A stretch of DNA of 64,000 nt from Cellvibrio sp. UBA7661 (lineage in GTDB: Bacteria > Pseudomonadota > Gammaproteobacteria > Pseudomonadales > Cellvibrionaceae), in NCBI GenBank assembly GCA_002483365.1, contig DLHT01000006.1, forward strand, positions 245,524 through 309,523. Reading direction: 5' to 3'. The first letter of the stretch is position 1. Each line of letters opens with the position of its first letter. Below the pieces are notes generated by a model. The model did no database searches. It saw only the letters and a list, made by a program, of their open reading frames with translations, and was not told where the DNA came from. A program made the position numbers and the translations under genes. Below are positions 52,601 through 61,400 of the stretch, piece after piece.

Positions 52601-53164
52601 GGTCGCGCCACTTTTCCACTGCACGGTGACAGAACCGTCGCTGAAATCTTTGAGGAAAGCATCGAGGTTAGAGTAAGACGAGTTACCTACCGCAATGCCA
52701 TCAAACACTTCGCTGAAAGGATCGGGAATTGAATACAGGGTGTCGTTGGTGCCGGTGCGCAGACCGCCCGGAATTCCCAGAATACGCACACCGCGCTCGG
52801 TGATACGTGCCGTAATTGGATCAGGCGTGATATAGCCGGAGTCAGTGGTGGCACCAACTCTCATCTCCCCCATGAAAGGAATTGAACCCCACCAGCGATG
52901 GGTCATGGTCGGTTTGGTGCTCGCAGGAGACACTTCTTGCGGATAAATGGGAGTTGGAGTGCCAATCGGATTACAGCTGCTCACACCCGGTTTGACCACA
53001 CCGGCGTTGTGGATCCAGTTGCCGTAATCCACCACACATTTCCAGCCGGCAGGGTTGACGGTATCGCTAATATTGCCGGCACCATAATTCAGGATTGCGG
53101 AGTTGCTGGCATGGGCAAAGCCCAGCGCGCCCAGCAATAGCAGGACTCTGTTGAATCTTTTCAT
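49649..53164 (-). CDS. GH81 endo-beta-1,3-glucanase with crystallin, CBM56 and CBM6 modules
   Basis: Secreted multi-domain laminarinase, 1171 residues. A signal peptide is followed by the GH81 catalytic part (about 60-810) with NDHHFHYGYFVRAAA and the acid pair E569 and E573 in NNNESTSEAANAYG. Then come, separated by Ser-rich linkers, a beta/gamma-crystallin-like module (about 845-926, YNDINYAGWSASF and GDFTGTSVTL), a CBM56-like beta-1,3-glucan-binding module (about 945-1023), and a CBM6-like module (about 1048-1171, VQAEAFTAMSGV and YIDAGDWMAYA). I start at the ATG at 53164; its ribosome site is weak. Its promoter carries the third shared element. Confidence 0.92.
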   Translation of the reverse strand: MKRFNRVLLLLGALGFAHASNSAILNYGAGNISDTVNPAGWKCVVDYGNWIHNAGVVKPGVSSCNPIGTPTPIYPQEVSPASTKPTMTHRWWGSIPFMGEMRVGATTDSGYITPDPITARITERGVRILGIPGGLRTGTNDTLYSIPDPFSEVFDGIAVGNSSYSNLDAFLKDFSDGSVTVQWKSGATAVMEATFVHGSPYVYFTALQGNLVIRTKSADGGEKGVFHQSGNNLGIWTDVAGNRNAFLIVGHDATTFTGVNTNSIGVNNSTKRMTVAWLPQLTGTPSAAMITAFAQYATQRVDKVNINYSVNRATNMVTVSHQYQFNGANVTTMAGLLPLHWKNSTQAVTSYKVRSARGVTKFATTSSFSYTIPYVGVLPYFPENIGDYNATQLRALVTEFMNQGSANWNTFTDTYWAGKNYGKVAELAAIARSIGMTAEANQLIAWLKGELQDWFRANTTGSLDTTKYFAYDNNWNTLLGFDESFGAQQQLNDHHFHYGYFVRAAAEICRIDAAWCGSTQYGPMVELLIRDYAAGRDDAMFPYLRNFDPAYGFSWASGHANFALGNNNESTSEAANAYGAMVLYGMITGNNALTERGMYLHASSTASYWEYWNNIDRYKGLGGDYDNFTSTYTKPTTSIIWGNGHVFSTWFSGAYAHILGIQGLPLSPLVLHIGQHADYLNGYVSLGLSESSNGKPSGLPNDQWRDVWWNIWAMTNGQAAVDDMLAYGLNNLTPEQGETKAHTYHWVYTLKQLGHLATGTGALTANHPAAVAFNKNGTLTYIAYNFGCSAINVAYSDGTSFSVPAKGYALKRTGQSVVSNGAGCGGTSSSTPSSVVGSSSSVPANAVTLYNDINYAGWSASFPVGTYNYNAFVAAGAVNDQATSVRVPAGYKVTLYEHGDFTGTSVTLTADSNYLGTFNDKASAVVVSLNNSSSSVSSTTPTTGNGHTVLTGSSVRFYANNAAWADIHYTINGGAQQNIRMTNANNNNTYDLTGIPAGATVRYFFTIAQGAGAIDTAWVQFSCCSGGSNSSTPASSTAASSSAPAFSQLVQAEAFTAMSGVQTEATTDTNGGQNVSYIDAGDWMAYANITIPTTGSYRIEYRVASPSGSLLSADLNAGATQLGNVTIPATGGWQNWTTVNHTVTLNAGTYSFGIFAQQSGWNLNWFRITKL

Positions 53165-53470
53165 ATAAGTGACCCAATAGTTGTTATTGATTATTTGAAC
53201 CGGGAGCACCGTGTCTCTAATGGGTATTGCGAACGTCACTGTTATTATTATTCAAGATTCCTGAGAGACGAGAGGGACTGCGCTCCAGTAGCCTTATCGT
53301 CTACCTGAATTTAACTCTGGTCGTCCCATGTTGGCGTCAAAAGACAAACTGGGCCTGTCTCACTTTGATGTGATGCAAAGAGGGAAAGCTACCGATCTGC
53401 TGCTATAGTTTTTTCAAGCTAGGCTTTAGGCGACACAACACTGGCTGGCTATAACAACCCAGAGCAATCT
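53165..53470. other. Divergent GH81/TonB receptor control region
   Basis: 306 nt with the third shared element (53320-53333) and a -10-like TATAGT at 53404 pointing toward the + strand receptor. A degenerate second half-copy (GTGAGAC on -) lies 34 bp from the core. No gene. Confidence 0.5.
53320..53333 (-). promoter_or_regulatory. Shared promoter element, copy 3 (GH81)
   Basis: Coding strand CAACATGGGACGACC, with GATAAG about 21 bp later as a possible -10. It lies about 156 nt before the GH81 ATG and could also serve the divergent receptor. Confidence 0.55.
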
Positions 53471-56233
53471 ATGCAGATACTTTTTCCGGCTCGCGCCCTA
53501 CTGCGGGCGCAGCGACAACTCAGCGCAGCCTGTTTGATACTTGGCTCACTGGTAAGCCCGGTCATGGCCGCTTCATCGCCTTCGGTCGAAGACCTGTTCG
53601 AAATGGATCTCAAGCAACTGCTCAATACCCGCGTCACCGGCAGCTATTTGAGCCTTGAATCACCAGCCTATAGCCCGATCACCGTGATTGACCGGGAGCA
53701 AATCACCCGCTCTGCCGCCAACTCGCTGGATGAACTCCTGCAGCAATTACCTATTTCTGCCGGTTACGCTGGCAATGCAGGAAATACCTACTGGGGCACT
53801 AACGGCAACAGCAGTACTCATGTAAACCTGCGCGGGCTGGGCATTAACCGGACGCTGGTATTGATCGATGGCCATCGCATCGCCAATGGCGGCACAGGTG
53901 CCAATGCGGCGGTTGATCTGAATGCCATCCCCCTTTCATTGGTGGAGCGGATTGAAATTTTCCGCGATGGCGCCTCAGCAATTTACGGCGCCGATGCTGT
54001 GGCTGGGGTGGTCAATATCATCACCCGCAACAAGCTGCAGGGCACCGAAGCCAGTATCCGCTATGGCGAAACCAGCAAACACGATGGCGCTGTACGCAAC
54101 GCGCAGATCAGCTGGGGCGCAAGCGGCCAGCTGGGTGCCAGCAACAATCAGGCATCCCTGCTAGTTGACCTGAACCACTACACCAGCGACCCCATCAATA
54201 TGGCCAGCCGCGCGCCTTGTGGACTGGGTGAGGTGAATGGGAAGCTCGTCTGCGTAAACAGCGGCAATACGATTGGTGGGCGCGCGCGCCTTGCCGATGG
54301 CCAACGCATCAACTTCAACCAAACAGCAGGCGGTGATGGCGACTTTTATGAGCCCTATTCCGCCAGCAAGCATAATTTCAACGCCAACCCTTATCTCAAT
54401 GCCATCAACCCAGTTGACCGCACCAGCCTAAGCGCCAAAGCGGAGCTTATTACCCAAAACCAACTGCGGCTGTTTTCAACCTTTATGTACACCAAACAAG
54501 AGGCTGAGCAGCTTGCATCCCCGGGCATATTGGGGTTAAACCGGCCAATGTCGATCAGCGCCGATCACCCGACCAACCCCACGGGCCAGAATTTGGTATT
54601 GGAGCGGCGGCGGCTGTTGGAAGCAGGTACGCGGAATTTTTATCAGGATATTGATTACAGCTACGGCCTGATCGGGATGGAGTACAAGATCCGGGACAAC
54701 TGGCTATGGCAGATAAGCATCAACCATAGCCGCAACACCGGGCTGGATGGCTGGACCAATGTCGCCAACCTTGACCGGGTAGACCAAACACTCGACACCA
54801 GCATATGCAGCAATGCTCCCAATGCCGCTATTCCCTGTGGCGACTATCTGGGTTATGGCGACCTGAGTGAACGGGTGCTCGACTACATAATGACGAATAT
54901 CGAGGACAGTGGCGGCAATGAGCAACAGGCTATCGCCGCCCATCTGGGCGGCGAGCTGATGCAACTCCCCGCGGGCGCACTGCTGCTGGCGGCGGGTGCC
55001 GAAATTCGTGAAGACAAAGCCTGGCGCTACCCCGACCCACTCGTACTTGCCCGCGCGGCCAATAGCGGAGAGCAGGAATCAGTAAAAGGTACGCTCAAGG
55101 CACAGGAGGCATTTGTCGAGACCAATATTCCCCTGTTGCGCGATCTGCCTGCCATCAAATCGCTGGGACTCAGCGGTGCATTGCGCTATTCCGATTACGA
55201 TTTATTTGGCGATAACACCAATTACAAACTGGCACTGAATTGGCAGCCAGTGGATGATCTGGAGCTGCGCAGCAGTTACGCCAGTGCGTTCCGCACCCCG
55301 AATGTGCCTGAACTGTTTCTGGGGAATCTGGTGCAAAACCGTATCACCCGCGACCCATGTAACAACTGGAGCAGCCTGCCCGCCAACTCAATGACACGCC
55401 AAAACTGTCAGGCAGCCGGGGTACCGGCCAACTACCAGCAATTGGTCACCAGCGTCCCTACCACCGTGGGCGGCAACCCCGATTTGCAACCGGAAGAAGC
55501 GCACACACACACCCTCGGCATCCTCTGGCAACCTGCGTTTGCGCCGGGGTTGAGCGCCAGTCTGGACTACTACAGCATTAACATCGACAAGGCGATAGTC
55601 ACGGTCGATGGCACCACCCGCCTTGCCGCCTGCTATAACTCCAACAATCTCTCGCACCCCCTGTGCGGAGCCAGCCATTTCACTCGCAATCCGTTTAGTG
55701 GCGAGATCAATTACCTCTCGGTGCAATGGGTAAATGCCGCACGCGAGACACAACAAGGGGTAGATCTCAGGCTCAGCGGGCAAACAGAGTGGGAGGGCTG
55801 GCAAGCACAGCTCGACTGGTACACCAGCTATCTGGATAGCTACCAGATCCAGCCCTACCAAAATGCCGGGCGGATTGACTATGCCGGTAAAGTCACCAGC
55901 GGGCGCGGCAGCTATCTCAAGTGGCGCTCACTGGCGAGCCTGACCCTTGCGCGTGCCAACTGGTCGGGCAGCTACGGCATCCGTTACTTGCACAAAGGCA
56001 CCCAGTTGGATGCAACTCCCGGCAGTATCGGTGCCAATATTCCTGCGGTTAGCTATCATCATTTACAGATGCGCTATCAAGCCGCCAAAACACTCGAACT
56101 TGCGCTGGGCATAGATAACCTGTTCGACCGCAGTGCGCCTTATGTAAGTAATTGGCTGGATACCAATACCGACACCATGACCTATGATCAGGCCGGACGT
56201 CGCTGGTATTTGGGCGCAACAATAAAATGGTAA
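53471..56233 (+). CDS. TonB-dependent receptor
   Basis: Outer-membrane receptor of 920 residues, of a different branch from the other two in the window. The signal peptide ends near VMAAS. A TonB box-like region (LKQLLNTRVTGSYL) precedes a plug with VNLRGLGINRTLVLIDGHR and GADAVAGVVNIIT. The barrel ends WYLGATIKW. Two Cys pairs in the barrel (CGLGEVNGKLVC, CSNAPNAAIPC) suggest surface loops with disulfides. It overlaps the next gene by 7 nt, so the two are cotranscribed. The ligand is unknown; the neighbouring GH81 and GH5 make a glycan possible, but siderophore or peptide cannot be excluded. Confidence 0.9.
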   Translation: MQILFPARALLRAQRQLSAACLILGSLVSPVMAASSPSVEDLFEMDLKQLLNTRVTGSYLSLESPAYSPITVIDREQITRSAANSLDELLQQLPISAGYAGNAGNTYWGTNGNSSTHVNLRGLGINRTLVLIDGHRIANGGTGANAAVDLNAIPLSLVERIEIFRDGASAIYGADAVAGVVNIITRNKLQGTEASIRYGETSKHDGAVRNAQISWGASGQLGASNNQASLLVDLNHYTSDPINMASRAPCGLGEVNGKLVCVNSGNTIGGRARLADGQRINFNQTAGGDGDFYEPYSASKHNFNANPYLNAINPVDRTSLSAKAELITQNQLRLFSTFMYTKQEAEQLASPGILGLNRPMSISADHPTNPTGQNLVLERRRLLEAGTRNFYQDIDYSYGLIGMEYKIRDNWLWQISINHSRNTGLDGWTNVANLDRVDQTLDTSICSNAPNAAIPCGDYLGYGDLSERVLDYIMTNIEDSGGNEQQAIAAHLGGELMQLPAGALLLAAGAEIREDKAWRYPDPLVLARAANSGEQESVKGTLKAQEAFVETNIPLLRDLPAIKSLGLSGALRYSDYDLFGDNTNYKLALNWQPVDDLELRSSYASAFRTPNVPELFLGNLVQNRITRDPCNNWSSLPANSMTRQNCQAAGVPANYQQLVTSVPTTVGGNPDLQPEEAHTHTLGILWQPAFAPGLSASLDYYSINIDKAIVTVDGTTRLAACYNSNNLSHPLCGASHFTRNPFSGEINYLSVQWVNAARETQQGVDLRLSGQTEWEGWQAQLDWYTSYLDSYQIQPYQNAGRIDYAGKVTSGRGSYLKWRSLASLTLARANWSGSYGIRYLHKGTQLDATPGSIGANIPAVSYHHLQMRYQAAKTLELALGIDNLFDRSAPYVSNWLDTNTDTMTYDQAGRRWYLGATIKW

Positions 56234-57162
56234 TGCCAGACACGGAACCAAGAATGGCCAAGATCAGACTGCACAACTTTTTGCCTGTATGGCTGCCGCT
56301 GTTGTGGTTGCTCAGTGGAAGCACCCATGGCAATACCCAAACAGCTACCACAGCCTCCGCAACAGCAACACCCATGGTCGTTCGTTACTATGACCGCGGG
56401 CTTAAAGATGCCCGTCACGCTTACAAATTCGAACTGATCAAACGGATTCTGGAAGTCACCCGCACCGAATTTGGCGATTACACCATCGTCCCCTTCGGTG
56501 AAGAACCCAGTGCCAAGCGGCAAGCGCTGCTGATTACGGAAGGACAAATCCTCAATTTGCTGTGGGCATCGCCGGGTACGGTCATCGCACGCGCCGAGGT
56601 GCATACCATTCCGGTGGACATCCTGCGCGGTTTATTGGGATATAGGGTGTGCCTGATCAACCCCGCTAATTTTCCTGCCCATCCGCGCGAGCTCACGTCA
56701 CTGCACCAGTTATCTATCGGGCAGGGTTTGAATTGGCAGGATATTGAGATTTATAAACACAACGGCATCGCACTCAAACAGGCTCCAACATTTGAAGCCC
56801 TATTTGACATGCTGGCCGCCAAGCGCTTCGAGTGCCTACCGTTGGGTGCCGATGAGGTGATGTACACCTTGCGTGACAAGAAAGCCCTGTACCCGTTTTT
56901 AGCACTGGATAACAACCTGTTGATCTATTACAACTACCCAATCTATTTGCATGTCAGCAAAAAATTCCCACAGCTCGCACAGCGGGTTGAACTGGGGCTG
57001 AAAAAATTGCAGGACTCAGGCGAGTTCATGCGTTTGTTTAATCAACACCACGCTGCCGATATGGCACAACTGAACCTGCGGCAGCGCAAAATGTTTTGTT
57101 TGCCATCACCCTACTTACCGGACGCACAGCAGTGCGATAAACCACTGAACTTTCCTGATTAA
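56227..57162 (+). CDS. Periplasmic solute-binding-protein-like protein
   Basis: A 311-residue exported protein with the two-lobed fold of amino-acid-type binding proteins (SBP_bac_3-like), judged from the pattern VVRYYDRG...AYKFELIKRILE, LRGLLGYRVCLI and FEALFDMLAAKRFECLPLG. The signal peptide follows MAKIRLHNFLPVWL. The first ATG (56227) overlaps the receptor stop by 7 nt; an internal ATG at 56254 gives a more normal signal peptide. No ABC permease or ATPase is nearby, so it may hand ligand to a sensor or act with the receptor. Its stop lies in a 19-20 nt repeat. Confidence 0.7.
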   Translation: MVMPDTEPRMAKIRLHNFLPVWLPLLWLLSGSTHGNTQTATTASATATPMVVRYYDRGLKDARHAYKFELIKRILEVTRTEFGDYTIVPFGEEPSAKRQALLITEGQILNLLWASPGTVIARAEVHTIPVDILRGLLGYRVCLINPANFPAHPRELTSLHQLSIGQGLNWQDIEIYKHNGIALKQAPTFEALFDMLAAKRFECLPLGADEVMYTLRDKKALYPFLALDNNLLIYYNYPIYLHVSKKFPQLAQRVELGLKKLQDSGEFMRLFNQHHAADMAQLNLRQRKMFCLPSPYLPDAQQCDKPLNFPD

Positions 57163-57213
57163 AAGCACTGCTCCAGATTAAAAACACTGCCCTCAAATCA
57201 AAAGCAGCGGTCA
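57157..57213 (+). repeat. Tandem copies of a gene end (19-20 nt)
   Basis: GATTAAAAGCACTGCTCCA, which contains the stop TAA, is followed by GATTAAAAACACTGCCCTCA and a third decayed unit AATCAAAAGCAGCGG. Confidence 0.75.
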
Positions 57214-57236
57214 TCCCCGCGAGCGGGGATCCATGG
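57211..57236. repeat. REP-like palindromic element
   Basis: ATCCCCGC-GA-GCGGGGAT with flanks GTC and CCATGGG resembles the GTCATTCCCGCG...GGGAATCC class of repetitive palindromes found between genes in many bacteria. Only one copy is in this window. Confidence 0.55.
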
Positions 57237-57243
57237 GCGCAGC

Positions 57244-58350
57244 CTATTTATTTTCCTTCTGCATAACCGCGCGGAAATGTTTGCCCTGCATGGTTGGCTC
57301 GTAGGTTTCATAATCGGTAAATAATTGTGGCGACCAATCCGGATCAAACACCCAGGCCACCCAACTAATACCTTTGCTGCCAAAATAATCGGTAATGCGT
57401 TTGCCGTATTTTCCATCGTCAATTACCGGTACGTGTGCGCCTTTATCGGTCGCTAACTGATAGCCAATTTCGGTGGCAAAGACCGGATATTTATCGGCGA
57501 TAAAACCAAAATCGCGCGTCCAGTTTTTTTCGTAAGGCGCACCCACTTTCATCGGATAAGGATGGCTCACATACGCTACGTTCTCGCGCTCGATAGGCGC
57601 AGTGGCAACCGGCGTTAAGTCATACGCCCAATTAAAACCAGCCACCAATGAAATCGCATTGGGGTTGTGCGCCTGGATCACCGTAATGATCTCTTCATTA
57701 ATCGCCTTCCACTCCGCCCAACTCAACAACCCCAAACGCCCGTTGAATACGGTTGGCTCGTTAAAAATTTCATAGAACGCCACTGCATTCACACCGGCAT
57801 AACGCTCGGATACCGTGCGCCAAAAATCGTTGGTTTCACCGCGGTCGGTATAGTAGGAATTATTCTGGAACATTTGCGATTTCAAATTGCCGATGGAGTG
57901 CCAATCAATAATCACATACATACCCAACTCATTCGCCCAGATGACGGCTTGGTCAAGTAATTCCAGATACGCTTTTTTGCCCTGCTTGCGCCAGGCCGAT
58001 GGATGCACAGGAATACGCACAACATTCGCGCCCCATGCCTTGATGACTTCAAAATGTTTTTTGGTGAAATGTTTGTCGCGCGCGATTTTATCCGGGTCAG
58101 CAATATTCACACCGCGAAATACAGTTGTTTTGCCAGAGTCATCGACAAACACATTACCCTTCACTTTTATTAGTGAAAGTTGCCGGGTAATTTTACTTTT
58201 ATCAAACGCGGGAATATCCGTCGCATTCCACCAACCACTGGTGCTTTCCCATGCATTATCGGCCCAGACATTATGGGTTAATAAATTTGCACTGATAAAA
58301 ATAAAAAATGAAATGAACAGCGAGCGATAACAACCCTTACGAAATTTCAT
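57244..58350 (-). CDS. GH5 endoglucanase-type glycoside hydrolase
   Basis: Secreted single-domain GH5 enzyme, 368 residues, probably an endo-beta-glucanase or mannanase. A signal peptide (to about VWADN) is followed by the barrel. The acid/base is E198 in YEIFNEP and the nucleophile E294 in FATEIGY; the substrate-binding RIPVHPSAW and DWHSIG are also typical. No carbohydrate-binding module or lipobox is present. The ATG at 58350 has AGGAG nearby. It lies between the binding-protein gene (convergent) and tamB; no operon partner. The exact subfamily and substrate cannot be read by eye. Confidence 0.9.
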   Translation of the reverse strand: MKFRKGCYRSLFISFFIFISANLLTHNVWADNAWESTSGWWNATDIPAFDKSKITRQLSLIKVKGNVFVDDSGKTTVFRGVNIADPDKIARDKHFTKKHFEVIKAWGANVVRIPVHPSAWRKQGKKAYLELLDQAVIWANELGMYVIIDWHSIGNLKSQMFQNNSYYTDRGETNDFWRTVSERYAGVNAVAFYEIFNEPTVFNGRLGLLSWAEWKAINEEIITVIQAHNPNAISLVAGFNWAYDLTPVATAPIERENVAYVSHPYPMKVGAPYEKNWTRDFGFIADKYPVFATEIGYQLATDKGAHVPVIDDGKYGKRITDYFGSKGISWVAWVFDPDWSPQLFTDYETYEPTMQGKHFRAVMQKENK

Positions 58351-58411
58351 ACCAGCATCTCCTGAAATTATTATTAGGTGCACAAGCAGCCCAGAAATAA
58401 CACAAGTAACG

Positions 58412-58425
58412 CCGCTGTGCAGCGG
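58412..58425 (-). terminator. Short hairpin after tamB
   Basis: CCGCTG-TG-CAGCGG is a 6-bp GC stem about 25-40 nt after the tamB stop, without a clear T run. A weak terminator candidate. Confidence 0.35.
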
Positions 58426-58438
58426 AAATAACCCAAGT

Positions 58439-58462
58439 TTACTTTTTATTTTACTTTTCTAT
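58439..58462 (-). repeat. In-frame 12-nt duplication of the tamB end
   Basis: On the coding strand ATA GAA AAG TAA is followed in frame by AAT AAA AAG TAA, giving two stops 12 nt apart. Confidence 0.8.
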
Positions 58463-61400
58463 TTTGTAGACAATATCCACGCTTTGCGCTTCGCCTGACT
58501 CGGCCTCAAGTCGCAACCGGTCGGTGAGCTGGTATTCCATTCCCACGCTAAAGGCTTTATTAAAAATACCCACCACATAGCGCACCAATAATTTGGGTGT
58601 GAGATATTTTCCAATCCACAACTCACTCTGGTCCAAACCCTGATCGGATTTTAATTCCAATTCATCCAGGCGAAAAAACTGGCTGATATCGGCTGCAACA
58701 AAACCACCGGAATCCATTCCCAAACCACCCATTGCACTTAACAACAAAGAGGCATCGCCTTTGGTAAATTCACCCGCGGGTTTGCCGGTCATCAGCATTT
58801 TCATGGCCTCGGCATCACTTACACCGGGCGGTGCATCCACCGTTGCTTTCGGGCGCTGCAAGGTGCCGTCAATATCCAACCCCACCCGGGTGTTTTCTGC
58901 ATCGCGGATAATCCGCGATGCACGGATTTCCAGACCGGGGTTTTCATAAGAGCCCTGAAACAACAAACGCCCGCGTTCAATCGTCAGTGTCTGCCCGTAG
59001 GCTTTATAACTACCATCCACCACGCTGACATAGCCGCTGGTGAAAAATTGCCGTTGGGGCTCTTTCAACAAATTGACTTTACCGGTCAGCTTGCTGTTTA
59101 AACCAAATCCGGTAAAGGTAACATCATCACCCAATGACAAAGTTACATTGCTGAGGATATCCATTTTTTTTTCAGGGATATCCGCTGTAAATTTTTCATC
59201 TACAATCACCGCATCATCTGACACCTGGGTTGCCGATGCCGGAAGGCTTTTGATATTGGCGCGCGCCCAAGGAATAATCGCATCGCCGGTAATATTGGCA
59301 GCGGTTTTATTTGCGACAATTTTTATATTCGGTGTCAGAGTCGCCTTTAATTCACTCAAAGCGATGACTTGAAAATCAGCGCCATTCACATAGCCCTGCA
59401 AATTCCAATCAGGTGTTCCCAACTGATTCAGATCGCCCACTATCGACAAACGCCCCTTACCGGATTGCATCTGGCTCACCCAATTAATACTGCCAGCCTG
59501 GGTTGAATTGATTTGCAGTTCGATATTACTCAGGTCTAGCCCCAAGCGCGGCAAATTAGCGGTGCCATTGCGCAAACTCACGTCACCCAACACATAGGGT
59601 TTTGCAAAACTGCCACCGGCATTCAAATCTGCGCGAAAATCGCCTTTCACATCATTGGCAAATGTCAGCAAGGTTTCCAACGGCGCAAGATTAGAAAATG
59701 CAGCCTGTAATCTGGCTTGTTTGATAGTTTGCTGTGCCAGATCCAATTGGCTATTTGCATCAATACGACCATAGCCGGTCCACTCCATTGCGGCATTCGC
59801 ATTCAATTGCGACTGCGCCAGTTGCGCGCTGATTTTAAAATCGCGCCAGGGATAAACCTCGGTAGTACCGCCAGTATATTGATAGCGCAACTCCGCATTA
59901 CGCGTGGTGATATTGGTATCGGCAGTGATATCAGCCAAGGTAAAATTGTTGCTCGCAAAATGGAACGACCCATCCATCACACCGGCAAAATACACTTCTG
60001 TTTTAAACAGTGAAAGAAATTGCCGCAGCGGTACTGAATCCAATTGCGCAACAAATTTTGCTCCGGTATTGGTTGCCCAATCGCCACGCACACACAACTG
60101 CGGTAGCGAATAGCGCTCCACACTGCTCGCGGGTAATGGTTTTTGGGTAATTAACCAATCGTAGGTATTTTTAGTAAATGATTGATTGGGAATCCATTCA
60201 TTAACGGTTTGCTCGCGCGCAACCTGATCCAGATGTTCGACCGCTGCCGTTAAATTGGTGCGGGTTGTCAGGCATTGCGCACCCATCACCACTGCTTGAC
60301 GGTTAATGCGAATGGGCTTGCTCGACATCAGCCACCAGCGCGGCACTTTTTTTAGTTTTACCGCCAACTGCTCAAAATGGCCGCGCCATTCACTGCCATC
60401 GTAACCGCCCACCAGCTTGATATCTGCACGGCCAAATTGTGCGTGTTTTACACTGGATTGGAATTGGTGTTTATCAAAAGAGCCATTGCCATTAAGTTGG
60501 ATGCTGGAAAAACGGTTGTCTGCTATGCGCAATTGGTTTGCACTGAATGCCAGTTGATAATTTTCTGTCAGCAACTCCGGTGCAAGTAAACCCGCAGGAT
60601 CAATCACAGGTAAAGACTGCGCTTGATCAGTTGCGCTATCAGGCTGATTTTTTTCAGCGCCCATTTGCAAAGTAGCCAGCGGCGTTAACGATAAATCCAG
60701 TTTTTCAACCGCGTAATTGCCCCAGCGAAATTTTTCTGCAGCCGCCGTCATTTGCAAACGCGGAGCTTTCCAATTGCCGCGCACATTTCCACGGCTGCGA
60801 ATACTGCCCTGAATACTGTTATCCAATTGTTGCAAGAGCGGGGCGTTCAGCTCCCAATCCAACGCGACACTATTACCTGCATCGCCTTTGAGTGTTAATT
60901 GGTTGGCACCCAGCGTGAGCGCCAAACCGGGCGAGTGGAATTGTTGTCCATCAAAACTGACACTGCCATTGCCCTGCAAATTGACACCGCGCAATTCACC
61001 GGATAATTGCAAATCTTGCAACGCAGCAGTCCATTGTTGTTGGGCAGCATCAAAACTACCGCGCGTTTTGAATTGGGCATTGATATCGCTCACCCAATTT
61101 TCAAATACACTCGCGGCATTTAAGCGCGTTGCATCGGCATTTAATTGCCATTGCAGTTGCGGCAACCAGCGCACATTACCTGCAATATTCAATCCTTGGG
61201 ATGGCTGATCTGGCGGCGATTGATGTGGGGATAATTGATTTGGAGATGATTGATGTTGCGATAATAGCGGCAGCAATAATTCACTGATACGCAAATGCTC
61301 AATCTGGATATTTTCCAAATCGCCTGCCGCCTTACCATTCACCGTCAACGCTGGTGCATCGGGCAAATAAATATCGCCATCCAATTGCACCTGATAATTT

